DNA of 64,000 nt, from the NCBI GenBank assembly GCA_029834535.1, contig JAQMWT010000046.1, positions 1-64,000 of the forward strand. Reading direction: 5' to 3'. This document shows, piece by piece, positions 50,696 to 63,084 of the stretch. Positions within the stretch are counted from its first letter, which is position 1; each line of letters starts with the position of its first letter. A program made the translations under genes and the position numbers. Below the pieces are notes generated by a model. The model ran no database searches. It was given only the letters and a program-made list of their open reading frames with translations, and was not told the DNA's origin. Source of the stretch: Chrysophaeum taylorii (Eukaryota; Sar; Pelagophyceae; Pelagomonadales; Pelagomonadaceae).

Positions 50696-51119
50696 AACTA
50701 ACTAACTTCAGACCTCTGGAGGGCGGATGCCCTCGCAAGGCTCAGGATTCATGAGGCACCGTCCTCCATCGCAACCGCAGTCGGCGATCACCGCTGGGCC
50801 GGTCACGTCGCCCGCATGCCCTTCTCCCGACTCCCTCGCAAGATGCTCTCGTCTTGGGTCCGCTCCAAGCGCCCACCGGGGGCTCCGCAGATGACGTACA
50901 GGAGGTCGCTCGCCAAGGCACTCCGGAAATGCGACACCCCCTTCAACTCGTGGCACGACCTCGCACAAGACCGCGCGCAGTGGCGGTCCGCCATCCTCGC
51001 ACTTTCATCCCTCGCCTCTACCCCAACTGTGTGATTTTTGCTCTGTGATCCTGGACCGGCTACTGCCGGCCCAGCCTGGCTCCCATGCCCAGGAGAGGTC
51101 CGAAGTTAGTTAGTTAGTT
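50696..51119 (+). mobile_element. LINE fragment with 3' tails at both ends
   Basis: Plus-strand reading gives the C-terminus of a LINE reverse transcriptase: RWAGHVARMPFSRLPRKMLS and SWHDLAQDRAQWRSAIL. It ends GGAGAGGTCCGAAGTTAGTTAGTT at 51119. The left end is the same tail inverted (AACTAACTAACTTCAGACCTC) followed by ~80 bp matching the start of the 61304 insert. So two family members lie head-to-head. Confidence 0.8.
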
Positions 51120-54100
51120 AAAAACTTAGGGATGGGAAAACTTCGATGGAGTTACCAAAATGTCTTCGTAGCATGTGCGTGATATTGTCGTCGCTCTCAA
51201 CAAGAACTTTGACGTTGATGTTGATTTGCAAGTCATTAGAAGCGCAAGCCAAGAATGCAGGAGTGGATATCCCAGAGCAAAGTAAAGTTACTGTAGGTAT
51301 TCGTGGGCTAGTAGATGAAGTTACTGTATGGAGCAAACGTGTTGTAACCTTGCGTCATACTGGAGGTGGGAAGTGCTTGCGTATATAAGGCAGCTGCGAA
51401 TGCATTGACTCCAAAATGGTTTTAAGCCATGGGACATAAATTACTCGTTCCATGAGGGTGGAGTATAGTTCGAGCATTTCGTGTTGTTCATTAAAAGCAC
51501 ATAGTCTGAACTGTAGTGAGCGAAGTTCCATTTTACGCGCTTTTGCTTGTTGTAGCGAGTAAATTGGTAGAGTTGGCAACAGGTTACTGAGTCTAAACAA
51601 AGTAATCTTGACAATATCATCAATTTTACTCTGGATAGATGATTATCCTTTAAATTCGACTCCATAAAGGTATACCAAGTTTATCTTCTCCCCATTGAGT
51701 CATACTGATGATGTGCAGATCGGGATCGTTGTGGTCGTTTTGCTTGGGTAGGAAAAGCGCAACGTGTAGCTTTAAATATCCCACATTTGGATGCTTTGGC
51801 AAAAGCGGGAATGACGGTCCTTATAATCATAGCATGTGTGATTCTCTGCGTATCCGTAGCAGTCTGGATAGCAGGTGATAAGGACTCGGGTAACTTTACG
51901 ATGTGGATAGGATCAGCATAACGTTTGAAGTTAATTACATGTTGAGAAGCACATGTGTCAGCATATCCTGGCATAGTCATTAGCGGCAAATTGTACTCGT
52001 TGTACAATTTAAGCATTGTTGCATAACAGGCATATGTTGAGCTTTGACCAAACACGTACTGTGTCATGAAACTTTGCGTTTGTTCAGAAGGCACAACGAC
52101 AAGTGTAAAACCAGTATTTAGTTTTGGTAGCAACACTGGGGGATCTGTACCATCTTCGTTGGTTAAATTACTGGGGAGCTCAGAGTGCAAAGAAGTTTCC
52201 CGAGCTTGACGACGAACAATAGCATTCTGAGCTTTAGCATTTATGTGCTGCAGTAGCGGCTGAGGGATGTTATCGATTTCATCATCTTTAATTGACAGGA
52301 AAGTGTGGAACATTTTCTCTGTATCAGCAGTCCCCCTCTGCTCCGCATCACTGGGGGACGCTTCAGGAGCAGATGTTTCAGTTTGATACTTTTCTTCTGA
52401 AACAAGAGATTCCTTATCGGCTTCCAAGAGGTTCGATATGGTATTGGACATAATATCAAGTCGAGATAAATAGAGATGAACTTGGGTGGCTTCATCAGGA
52501 TCTAAGGACTGTGTCGAAGCTTGAGAAGCGGTTGTCCAGAGGGTACTCAATAAGCTTTTCATTTCCTCCTGTACCATTTTAGAGTCGGTGGAAGGATTGG
52601 GATTCGCTTCCTGCAATTTACCAAACAGGTGGCGAAGACGATCAACTTGATAAGTAGCCCGGTCCTTAAGAGACATATTAGAGCGTGCATTACGGTTGGA
52701 AGAAGATGAGTAGACAGGACGATCGAAGCTGGTACCTTTGACGTTATAATTTGAAGGTGGACGATAGTACGACGTGTCACGGGGTGAGATTGTCGATGCT
52801 TTATCTTTAGCATTACGAAGCTTACGAGTATTGAAGCCAGACTGTCCAGCTACAGTAGCTAACAATGAGTAAGCGTTGTTTAGAGAATCGTGGGATTGAT
52901 GAATAGTGTCCATCAATAATACCTTAGGTGGCTTGGTAGCGGTAGTGCCAGGGATGTAAGGGATCCAAGAAGCGGGTTTATCCAATCGTCGGTTAGAAGA
53001 AAACTTTGTCTCATTATATATCTTTAACAAGAATTCCAATAGTGGACGAACGTCGTTGGGATCAACTAGCTTTAACAATTCGGGATCGTGACTTGAGTTG
53101 TTACTAGAGCGTGTCTCGTAGAGTTTACACCATTCCAATAAAGATTGAGCATAGCGCTCGTGATCCGATGGATTGGCATATAGACGGTAGATCTCCTCGT
53201 GAGCTTTAAGAGTGATTATGGAGTTATTAAATTGGATTGATGCTTCATCATTATTTAATTGCTTTGCCTGAGATTGAAAGGAAAGGAGTTGTTCGACGAA
53301 TACATGGGCATACCAATTAACATTTAGAGACATTCGATTAAACTGAGATTTAAGCTCAGTTACATCTGTACAAGACACTGTCTCATAGCAATGATAGGCT
53401 AAAAGCATTACAGCACGTAATTTATTGGGATGTGCAGGGATTGCATAAATTTTCTTTAGTTGAGGCCACATAGCGAGAGCGGGCTTTTCCTGGGACTCGA
53501 GGCAAAAGAATATGTACAAAAAACCAGCATAAGTTTCGCAGTGTTTGATCCAATCGACATTAGAAAGACATGTAAAAGGATATGTTAGTTAAAGATGAAT
53601 CATACACAATTGATTTAGGAAATCGGGTATCTGATAAAGTAAGGACATTTTCAACATCCTCATTTAATTCAGGACGGACAAGGTTGTACGACTCTTGGTA
53701 GTAAAGTCGTTCAAGGCTATTACGGGCATCAACCGTTAGTTGATGAGAGGAGTTGACGTGCCAAGTCTTTAAATATTCCGGCAGGGCATCTTCATCAGGT
53801 AAGTTTAAATCGTTAACTTGTTCAGCTTTCCATTGAGCGAAGATGATATCAACTTCTTGTTCAAGGATTTGATTATTTTCCGGAGCATTCCGGGTGTAAG
53901 CTTCATATGAATCAAATGAGAATAACGCTCCACATATGGACTTGTCATATGCCTGCGAAGCGTTTCAATTTGCAAGCTCACCTTAGTTGAATTATCTTGG
54001 AAACGTAATCCTGCGTTAATCTTATCAACGAGGATTTGTTCTTGTTTGTAGATATCAGTGGTAGATATTGTTTTTTGTTTTGACATGATTGTGACCTATT

Positions 54101-54558
54101 AAGAGATAGGTTAGAGGATTGATAGACAGATTCAACACATAAGAATGAAGGGTTTCTCAAGTGCGGGTTCTATGTACAATACGCAATTTTTTAAACGTAG
54201 GCTTATTGACAAGACCAAACAAATCAAAATGTTATTTAAAACAGGGTGACTTGAGACTGAAGAATGGATTAGTTCTCGAGCAGTCAGTCTTTTGTTGGGG
54301 AGTGTAAGGAAAAACCCATACAAGTTTCCGCGGCTTGTATAGGGAAAACTTTAATTTTATTGGTTATGCGAGTGCATATGACCAGTGACCGACCCAACTC
54401 GGTCACAAACCAATTTAACTGGTTGGCACATGCCGTCACACAACAAATATGTACAGTAGACCACCGCCAAGCACATTGTCGCATTGTACTCGTGATCAGG
54501 CGCAAATTGATCATTCGATTTAGACGTACAACACAGTTGGGCTGACACACCTACGCAT

Positions 54559-54571
54559 CTGGGCCCATAAC
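54559..54571 (-). promoter_or_regulatory. Primer-binding site of copia element 2
   Basis: CTGGGCCCATAAC one base inside the LTR, the same initiator tRNA-Met anticodon-half match as in element 1. Confidence 0.75.
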
Positions 54572-54572
54572 T

Positions 54573-54975
54573 TGGAGAGATTTGACCCTCTCCGGGTATA
54601 TGGTAGAGACTGCGTGCAGTCTTAGGCGTGTACAGACCATTCCGCTTGTCACATGCTACTACACAAGGTAGGGATTTAGGCCCTAACTCCTTAAGGACAT
54701 TAGGTCCCATAGAAGCGTTTACACTGACAACGGGGAACGAAGTCTCTGTTAATTAAACAGAAAACCCCGTACCCGACGGTACGCACCTGGAGGCCTACTC
54801 CATGATGGAAAAGAGCTTCAGATTGGGTTCTTCATAATCTGAGATAAAAGGGGGGCGGAAAGGGTAAGGGAAGAAGAAGAAAGAGGGAGAGCCGTATTAC
54901 GGAGAGAAAACCCTCGTGTAGAGATAGGTGTGAAAATGTTCCAGTGTCGCACACATAATAGTGTAGCTCTCTGGA
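54573..54975 (-). repeat. LTR of copia element 2
   Basis: On the minus strand it runs from TCCAGAGAGCTACACTATT (54975) to CTCTCCA (54573), 403 bp. Related LTR sequence recurs at 55773, 57984-58400, 61660-61712 and 62568-62682. Confidence 0.75.
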
Positions 54976-55990
54976 ACGACAATGTGGTTGAATCTGTACG
55001 CCAGTTAAAAGGAGAGATTCAGTCTTTATCCTCACGTCTCACTAACAGTGAGCAGCAATTGATGGCACGAGATCGACAACTATCGGTTGCGCTAAAGAAC
55101 TCAACCCAGGTACAAGAAGCTTACGACACCTTAAACGCTCAAGTAACCGAGAATATTAAACACGTCGCGCTCTTGGATAACATACAATCAAGCCACCAAA
55201 TGCACCAGGATAATTTAATACCGACCCTTGCTGTCTTTGTCCACGTAATCTCACGATCGCTCATTTCGTCTATTGGACAGTTTCCTCCAAATACATATGA
55301 TGAGGCACAGCAAACTCTAATCGACGATGCAGCTCATAACTTACATACTGCTATGTCTGATGCACAGGATCAAGTTATCCCAGCAACAGACCTGCATACC
55401 ACGACACCGGACGCAGCTATGTCCTTCCTCTCATCTGTTATGGCACCCCTGGTTAGCCTCAGTGATGCTATTACTACAAACAATACTGCTAACGACCAAT
55501 CCGAAGATCACAATTCTTCCTCTCCAGAGTTAAAGGAACTGGAAGATAATAGCGATGATAAGCTGGACCACACATCTGATGATGTGGATGCCGCTTCTCT
55601 ACGCAATCTCGCGACTCGCCCAACCTCATCCTCCTAAATTGATCTGTCATGTTACCTTCCCCTGTTTTATTGTTGTTTGCTTAATTTGTCCGCTGCTCTC
55701 TTGTACATTACACAAGTTCCGCCCTCAAGAACGTCTGAAATGCACAAACAATTCTTTCACACGTTGAGGGGGTCCAGAGAACTACACTATTATGTGTACG
55801 ACACTGGAACATCGCACTCCTTTCACACCTATCTCCGAAAGAGGGTTTTCTCTCCGCAATACGGCTTTCCCTCTTTCCTTCCTTACCCCCTTCCGTCATT
55901 ATTATCTCAGATTATGAAGAATTAGATCTGCAGTTCACTTCCAACAAGGAGTAGACCTCCAGGTGCGTACCTAGAGGGTATGGGTAGATT
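54976..55990 (+). mobile_element. 3' end of a third copia element, plus strand
   Basis: A plus-strand accessory-type frame (54930-55637, helical/coiled-coil, with the phrase NSEQQLMARDRQLSVALKN), a polypurine tract GAGGGGG at 55766-55772 and an LTR beginning TCCAGAGAACTACACTATT at 55773. It abuts the LTR of element 2 in opposite orientation, so two LTRs form inverted repeats of about 140 bp around the frame. Everything upstream of the accessory frame is missing. Confidence 0.65.
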
Positions 55991-57983
55991 CAACATAGTC
56001 TGCATTGTCTCTAGCCCTGTTGAGAGACGTTCTCCCTTGTTTCCCCAAGCTTGAGAGACTGGACCGGGACGGAAGGTGTTCAAGGTTGGTATTAGCGCCG
56101 CAGAGGCCACCAAACATGTGCTCAAGATCCTTCGTGACCCCTAGAGGCACAGAGACCGTCGATACGACTGGTGGCAGTTTTGCTTTCCGCCTTGGTTTCA
56201 GCCAATCATCCAATAGAGAAGAAGGTATGCCCTGCGCGCCGAGGCGATGGGCCCAGCGAGCATCGATATGCGGGGACTCACTGCGGGAACTCGCGAGGTT
56301 ATCGACCCTACATTAGCGCGATGCACATGTTGGTCGGCTTTATGCACGCTTCAGCACAACCAACCTGACTCGGCATCGATCAAGCGTTCCGAGCCTCGCG
56401 GAGAGCGTCTGCGTCTGCGGACAACTGTCGGAAATATCGTTCTCACCGCAGTCGCCCACCTTATCGACCGTCTTATGCCGCAACGTGAACACCGATGAAC
56501 AACAAAAGTGGTCATTGCGCACCCCTGAATATTATAGTAACATCGACCAGCCTTCCCCTAATATACGACTCACAGCAAGGAGGCAGCAGCGATGCAGGTC
56601 GCACCGTAGGTATCTGTCGATAGATCGACGAGGTGGAGGCCCTCGGGGACTGCCACGAGTGCGCGTAAATACGGGCTAGCGGGTAGAGTCCGCGTCGGGC
56701 ACGGCATGTGCGTAGCAATCCGCTTTGCCCCGGACAAGTTACAGGAGACACTTTACACAGTAAATTTGTACAAAGTTCAAGGCAAAATGTTTCCATCAAA
56801 GACAGTATAAGCTCACCAATACCTACGTAATACTGCTATGTCGTAAAATAAGGTCTCTGGAGTATTATGGGGGGCTCAAGCAACGGGATTGGACACGGTG
56901 CTCACCAACGCTGCCTGCACGACACATAGTACTAGCACGCGCGCGCGCGTGCAGACTGCACTAAACCAGACCCACGCCGACCCTCCCCGAGCTCCCCAAT
57001 TCCCACTTCCCTGGAGTAGTCGGTGCTTAGCATATTATTTGTCGGTAGTCTCGAGTGGAGTGAGCTGTGGTTGGCGCTCGCATGGAAGCCCCTCGGGCAG
57101 AGCAGAGCAGGCCGTTTCAACGCGCCACGATGATCAACTTACACGACGACATCACGACATCGTCCTGGTTCAACGCGAGTTCAGCCTTCTTGACCTTGGG
57201 CTTGAGGCCAGGATTGGCTCGCTTGACGTCGGATTCAACACGCGTGGCGGGAATCCTGTTGCGACAAGGCCCGATAACGACAGCCAGCCTCCCTGGGCGG
57301 CCATTGCACGACGAGGACTTGTGCATGGTGTTGTGCTTTTGGAGTCGAGAGGACGGATCGTATGAGGATCCACTGTACACCTAGTGGTGGTGGTTTTCGA
57401 GGACGAAGACGTAGTAAGAACCGTTGTTTACGGACTCATCGTTCATCATGCCCAAGTCGGCTCGACGAGAGCGGCGCGGCATCCTTCGTCGCTATGGCGG
57501 CGTACCTTCATCGCATCGCAGTCGGTCGCCTCGGCTACAGGTTTGCGCTTGGAGAGCTTGATGCAAAGGCGCAAACACGCCAGCAGTGCGATAGAGTCGT
57601 CGCTTCGCTGGGGCGCTCGTCTTCGTTATCGAGGAATGTGCAGTCATCACCCTTATAACATCGTCGACATCGCTATCACGGTCGCTCCATTTAATGGAGT
57701 CCATACTGCTGTCAAATCGAAGCGCTCTGGATCCCCCATATCTTCTTCTCTGAAACGGCGTCCGTTGCGCCAAGAAGACCGTGGTTTTTTTTTAAGTCGA
57801 CTACTCAGAGGGGGGGCAAGGGCGTCGAGGGGTTTTGGTTGATTGCGCGAAGACGTGAGGGATGCGGGAAAAGCGAAGGTATCTCGTGCACGGGTGGGGC
57901 TCTGCAGACCCGGCTTCAGGACCGTAGCTACGAGCTGGATTCCGCCAAGCCAGCATGGACCGGCGAATTCGTCAGAGGCGGTC
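55991..57983. other. 2 kb with no recognised gene
   Basis: May include diverged LTR sequence at its left. Short frames on both strands (for example 57384-57842) show no domain. A (CG)n run lies near 56938. Confidence 0.4.
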
Positions 57984-58400
57984 CAGAGAGTTATTATGTT
58001 TATATTTGTGTATGACTTTCTGGAACTCCGACACTTCACTCCTGATGCCCTAGACCAACTTCAACCTCTCTTTCTTTGCGGATTTTCTCTCCGTTCAGTA
58101 CGGCTTTCCCTCGATTCATACCCCGGTCCTTCCTTCCCGTTTTCCACTTTTAAACTAGGCATTTAGCCCGTCTGGCCCTTCCTCTTTCTCGAAGCGTTCC
58201 ACCATGCTTGCCGAAAGATGCAGAGTCCTCTCGTGAAGATGACGGTAGCTATGTGTCTCTCTGACAGTGTGAAAGCTAGCAGGTCACTGTGTACCTGTGA
58301 TGTCAGGCACTCTATTTGTCCCTCGCACGTAGCATGTGGTGAGGCGGAATGGTCTAGTGCCACCTAAGACCGCACGCGGTCGCTACCCACCTCTCGGGAA
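57984..58400 (+). repeat. Solo-like copia LTR, plus orientation
   Basis: Begins GGTCCAGAGAGTTATTATG and later matches the element 2 LTR closely: GTAGCATGTG..GCGGAATGGTCT and CCTAAGACCGCACGCGGTC. No internal region follows. Confidence 0.65.
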
Positions 58401-58465
58401 GCGGGGGAAGAAGGATCTATCGCCGTAGTAACGGTAAGGAACTCCCAGGCTAAAGAGCCAGCAGT

Positions 58466-61290
58466 TTAGTCGTTCGTCCTCGACGCGTGCGGCACCACGC
58501 GCTGGCGCTTGGCATCCCGCGTCTTGGCTCGCGCCACCTGAGCACGCTTGCTGTTCTTTTCGAAGGATTCGGGACGGAGTTCCTTGATAATCTCCGGGAG
58601 GAGATCACAGATGGCCTTCCAGTTGGATTCTTGACCGGGTTGCAGACGCGCGTTGACGCGATCCTTGAGCAGTTTGACACCCTGCTGCTCGCCGTGCTTT
58701 TCGAGATAGTCGAAGATAGGCTTGCGCTTCTCGTACGCCGTGTTAAACTTGCGGCTTTTGCCTCTCGGATCGCGCGCTCTGGCGCTGCGCCAGGAGAAAC
58801 CCGTTTTGCCGGTACCCGGGCGCCTGATGGGACCGTAGTACTCGTCAAGGTACTTGAGAGGAGCACCGCCGCCGACGCCGCGGAAGTACTCTTCGGCCAA
58901 CTCCCCTATGGTCGCTGGGCATGAGGCGAGCTTCGTCGCAAGAGCGAAGTTTGGAAGCGCGGGGGGGTCAACCGGCCAGGTCGATTTATCCGACACAACC
59001 AGTCTTTGTTGACCAAACAGAAGGGCGTCGTCTGAGGCGTCGTTTGAGTCGGCGGCCGAAGCCCGTGGCGGTGTCTCTGGAAACAAAGCGGGAGTGGTCG
59101 CAGGGGGTCCGATATCGCGCCGGTGAGACGCCGCGGCGCGTCATTGCCACATATTTGGTCGTGGATCTCGCTGATGTGCCTAGCAGGCGTTCCGCTTAAT
59201 CGCATCTGGATTGGCTGCGCAGGTGGACCGCTGGCCGAGCCTGTGACCTTGTGCTGCTCCAGCATCGTCGCGACCGAACCAAGCACCTCGCGAGCGAAGG
59301 CGGCGCACTTCTCATCTCCCCGTTCCTGCGCTGCCTCCGCAGTGCGCTGCAGCTGGTTGGCGCCTTGGTCCGTCATGGCCTGGAGGAGCTCCTGTCGGAA
59401 TGTTAAGAAGCCGTAGGCGTCGTCGTTGAAAGGTGCGTGAGAGAAGACGTGGAAGTGCTTCATTTTCCCGTAAAGGACCGCGAGGTCCTGGCAGAGTACG
59501 ACGGCGAGATGCTCGACGACCTCGACAAACTGCTTCGTGGCGAGGTCGAGGTCGTCCTTATTGAAGTCGGGCGATTCGAGCCACTCGTAGTATGAGTCCA
59601 GCAATGTCGCGAAAACCTTCTTCACCAACGGCTCGGGAGGTTGGACCAACGCACGCAACAAGAAGAAGTATCCGGATCGGGTCGGGAACCCGGCGGTATG
59701 CCGGATCATATCCCACGGCAGGTCGGTGAGGTAGCTTCGGTTCAGCGCCGTGAATCCACGATAATTCCCGGCGCGCCCAACTTGCTGCTCCGAGACGCCG
59801 CTGGCAATCCCGTCTCGCAACGACCTCCCGCGATTGAGGTGGACTTTCTTCGGGGCATTCACCAGCGGGTTGCGAATGTTCGCGTACATCCAGCTGCAGT
59901 GGTTGGACATCGTCTGCGGCGTGAGGCTTGTGCGCACGTTAAAAATGCCGTTGCGACAGTTGCAGCCCGGGAGCACGTGGAAGGAATAAAAATCTCGATG
60001 GAGGCAACCCTCCTCGTCGAGTTCGGGGCGCCGCCGGGGCACGTCCACCTTAAATACGACGTACAATTCGAAGAACGACAGCGCCAAGTGGAATTGCAGG
60101 CACAGCTCGGGCTTCGTCGCGTGTCGCATCGACGCGCTTAACATAACCTTGCCGTCGAGGTTGGATTTTCCGTTGTTGAGCGCAAAGACAACTACCCGTC
60201 ACGGTTGCGGTCCCTCTCTCGCCATCGCGCACGCCAGAAATACGTCGGCCAGCTGGAGTTTCCTCGCGTCGTCCCCTCGAAACGAAAGCGAATCGCGAAG
60301 CAGCTGCGACACGCGCATGAGCATCGCCTGCTTTTCGGCAAGCTTGTGAGGGCGAGCGGAGTCCTCGAACAGCCCGATCGTGCTCAACTGGTACTTTTGC
60401 TCGTCGTCGTAGTCGCCGTTGATGTTACGACCTGAGGCCCTATCTCCGCAGAGCTCCTCGCGCCGCATTGCCGTCTGGTGCGCGTGCTCCTCGAGAATGG
60501 CTTTGAGCTGCGAGGACGAGACGCTGTCAAGACGACGGCTGATCGGCCAAAACGCGAGGCGTACCTGGCCACCAGCGCGAGGCGCGGGGACGCCGTCCAG
60601 TTCCGCGCGGAACTCATCGTCGAGCCTCTGAGCCGCTTGCAAGTCGGTCACCGCCTTGATGGCCTGGCGCACGGATTCGATCCCGACCCCCCTCCCGGCG
60701 CCGCCCGTGCCGGGCGCGGGTAGGCCGTTCTTCAGCTTCGGCCGAACCGTTACGAACGCGGCGAGCCAGAGCTCGACCGTCGACGGCACCGCGGCGCCGG
60801 AGTACACCTGCTTGTCGACGGGCATTGTCATGCCGCAGACGACGTCGCCCGGCCTCGCGTGACACCAAGCATACCAATGCCTCGCCCAGAGGTCGTACGC
60901 CTCCGCCGTGCCCTTTTTCTTTCGATGCGCCTCGACAACTTCGCGGCGCGCGAGACGCGACGCGCGGAGAGCGTCGTCCGTCGGCGCCGTCGCGGCGTCC
61001 GCCGGCCGCTCGCCGCGTTCGTCCATCGCTCGAGCGCGCGCGGGTTCTCGTTGACTGCGCGTTGAAGTGTCGCCGACGGCATCAACGACCGGCCGCCCGC
61101 GCAGCGTCAGCACTGCAAGTTTCTCGTTGTCGCTGCGACTCTGGGTTTCGGACCGGTCGCCTTGGGACGCCTCAACGGCTCGAACGCGACGCGTCTCCCG
61201 GGAGACAATCCGTTGGTTTGGGAGACGCGCCGCGCGTCTCCTGGCTTTATTTACCGTCAGGTATGGGGTTGTCTGTTTAATTAATGGAGG
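58466..61290 (-). mobile_element. Crypton (tyrosine recombinase DNA transposon) with GCR1_C domain
   Basis: A minus-strand recombinase in three pieces. N-terminal part (61296-60199) ends in LLRDSLSFRGDDARKLQLADV with the first catalytic Arg; it continues in the same phase after a single TGA codon at about 60199 into the frame to 58906, which carries H102 and R105 (VHLNRGRS) and the nucleophile Tyr138 (NRSYLTDLP). The last frame (59086-58466) holds a GCR1_C DNA-binding domain (LAEEYFRGVGGGAPLKYLDEY, then WRS). One stop and one frameshift (near 59100-59150) break it, so loss of activity is recent. Cryptons leave very short repeats, so the ends are not fixed. Confidence 0.85.
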
Positions 61291-61303
61291 CTTCATTCCT
61301 CAT

Positions 61304-61647
61304 GCGGTTGCGGTTGCGATGGAGGACGGTGCCTCATGAATCCTGAGCCTTGCGAGGGCATCCGCCCTCCCGGCGTAGGTTGGCACCTATTCGCCTCCAA
61401 GGCGGGCCGGTTGGCAGCCGGAACGTTCGCAGTGGGACGGGGTATGGCCGGGGGGCGAAGACGGAAGGTTATCGACGAGTTGGTTGTCAGTCACATCGCG
61501 GTCTCCTCGTCGCATGGCGACAAGCTTGATGGTCACTCTCCGCCAACCGACATTTCGGCGCTCCTCGTCTACAGGCCCGTGATTCCGGACTGGCTCCTGT
61601 CGGTCCGGCCTGGCTCCCATGCTCGGGAGAGGCCTGAAGTTAGTTAG
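61304..61647 (+). mobile_element. LINE-derived insert with 12 bp TSD
   Basis: 344 bp flanked by TTCATTCCTCAT (61292-61303 and 61648-61659). Ends GGAGAGGCCTGAAGTTAGTTAG. Near-identical to the insert at 38932-39297 and lacks the RT C-terminus seen at 50696-51119 while sharing its 3' tail, so it is either internally deleted or a non-autonomous companion. Confidence 0.88.
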
Positions 61648-61659
61648 TTCATTCCTCAT

Positions 61660-61712
61660 TGTCAGTGTGAGCGCTTCTATGGGACCTAATGTCCTTAAGG
61701 AGTTAGTTGTCG
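61660..61712 (+). repeat. Copia LTR fragment
   Basis: TTGTCAGTGTGAGCGCTTCTATGG and CCTAATGTCCTTAAGGAGTTAG match the element 2 LTR (54686-54735) in opposite orientation. Confidence 0.7.
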
Positions 61713-61811
61713 ACGAGAGATGTAAGGTATCGATAGTCCCCAGGAAAGGCGTTGGAAGAGGGTTAAAGTTTCTATATGATTTTTCCAGGTCTGGCGACGA
61801 CGTGCAGCGCG

Positions 61812-62140
61812 CTACATCGCCCCTGCGTACTGTGCGTGAAAGCATCGCATTCGATCGTAGACAACCTCGGTTAAGCACCGTTTTCCCGCACCGTGGAGGA
61901 GGATGGTGAGGATGAGATCGACGTAGGCAGTTTGCTTGGCTCTAGCAGCAGGGACGTGTCTCGAGGCGAAAGCCGCTGCCTTCATCTTTAGACGAGAGGT
62001 CCATTTCAGCAGAGTCATTATTGCAGTTGCGAGAGATTACCGAGCCCAGGAACTCGAACGTCGCCACCTCGGTTAACTACGTCTTAGTTGGAGAGGTTGG
62101 CACCATCGTAGGTTGCCGGGTCATAGTAGAGAAGGCGTGG
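61812..62140 (-). mobile_element. LINE reverse-transcriptase fragment
   Basis: Minus-strand residues show late RT motifs: LTEVATFEFLGSVISRN (the F.YLGS block), then ILTILLHGAGKRCLTEVVYDRMRCFHAQY (LLYG.E.W..T...RL..FH block, given here in two parts: ILTILLHGAGKRC and LTEVVYDRMRCFHAQY). Frame breaks between them. A more degenerate relative is at 12325-12610. Confidence 0.75.
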
Positions 62141-62567
62141 CTTGGCAGCAAACTAGTATCTCGAATTTCGACTCTTTAGTTTAAACCTGCATGGCTGTCA
62201 CCCGTGTGGACTTTCATATCCTATCTGGCAGCAACGTGCGCCTGATGAGACGGGGCGTCTCCTCCTCATTCACAGCGCGATGATGGTCGGTGAATCCAAA
62301 GGCCACGTCATCTACTGATTTTTCGAGTGCGACTTCCTCAGTGCGGCGTTTTGCGTTGTAACGACGTCCAGAGATTGCATCATCTTGCTTCGTCTTGGAA
62401 TCGCATACTGGTCCCGACCTATACGTCGTCGCCATGAGACGGTCAAGAACGAAAATAAACCGGATCTGAAGGACTTCACTCTGCTTTACGTCGATGATTG
62501 AGTCGATCGAAGCAGTAGCACCGGGGGTACGGACGGAGAACCGCACTTGTGTATTGGTAGAGCGCTG

Positions 62568-62682
62568 TAATTGGAGAGATTTTACCCTCTCCGGGTACAT
62601 GGTAGAGACTGCGTGCAGTCTTAGGCGTGTACAGACCATTCCACTTGTCACATGCTACTACACAAGGTAGGGATTTAGGCCC
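62568..62682 (-). repeat. Copia LTR fragment
   Basis: TTGGAGAGATTTTACCCTCTCC through AGGTAGGGATTTAGGCCCTA is nearly identical to 54572-54683. Confidence 0.8.
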
Positions 62683-62689
62683 TACGCAA

Positions 62690-63015
62690 GGCGGGCCATG
62701 TCATGCCCTGGAACCCCCTTCCTCGATTCAAAATGCGATGCTCCCCTCCTGGCGCGCCTCCAAACGCCCCAGCGGGTCCCACTGTTCACAAACGGCCGAG
62801 GTCTCAAAAATGAACCCCGAAAATTGCCCGTATTAACCGAGTCCTGGTACTCCCTCGCTCAAGACCGTGGCATCTGGCGACAGATCACCAACTCGCCCTC
62901 AGTCTCCTTTCTATCCCCACCCGTCTGAACGCCCCGTGACTCTGATCCCACGCGCCACGTTGCTGGAAGGAGCCTACGCCGCATGCACTGAGCTGGCCTC
63001 TACTTAGGTAGTTAG
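62690..63015 (+). mobile_element. LINE 3' end fragment
   Basis: Plus-strand residues include GHVMPWNPLPRFK and LTESWYSLAQDRGIWRQITN, the GHVxRM and W..LAQDR..WR blocks of the LINE RT C-terminus, then a TAGTTAGTTA tail near 63005. Broken between the two blocks. Confidence 0.65.
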
Positions 63016-63084
63016 TTATGGTTATGGTTAACAACTCCCAGGCTCAGAGAGTATTCAGTTAGCTAGTTAGGAAAATGGTGACTG

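Larger units (their letters stand above)
50381..54975 (-). mobile_element. Ty1/copia element 2, 5' portion only, broken
   Basis: Minus-strand 5' LTR (54573-54975), primer-binding site (54559-54571), gag/protease region (about 51.7-54.1 kb) and the beginning of the integrase part down to 50381, where element 1 begins. Gag is clearly homologous to that of element 1 but well diverged, so it is a separate lineage. It is AT-richer than element 1. The remainder (RT, 3' LTR) is absent. It has roughly half a dozen interruptions and a LINE insert at 50696-51119. Whether element 1 inserted here or the two were joined by recombination is unclear. Confidence 0.75.

Noticed and set aside
62540-62570. tRNA-like piece (TTGGTAGAGCGCTGTAAT)
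   Set aside because: Only a D-arm-like stretch is present; no anticodon or T-arm follows, because LTR sequence begins at once.
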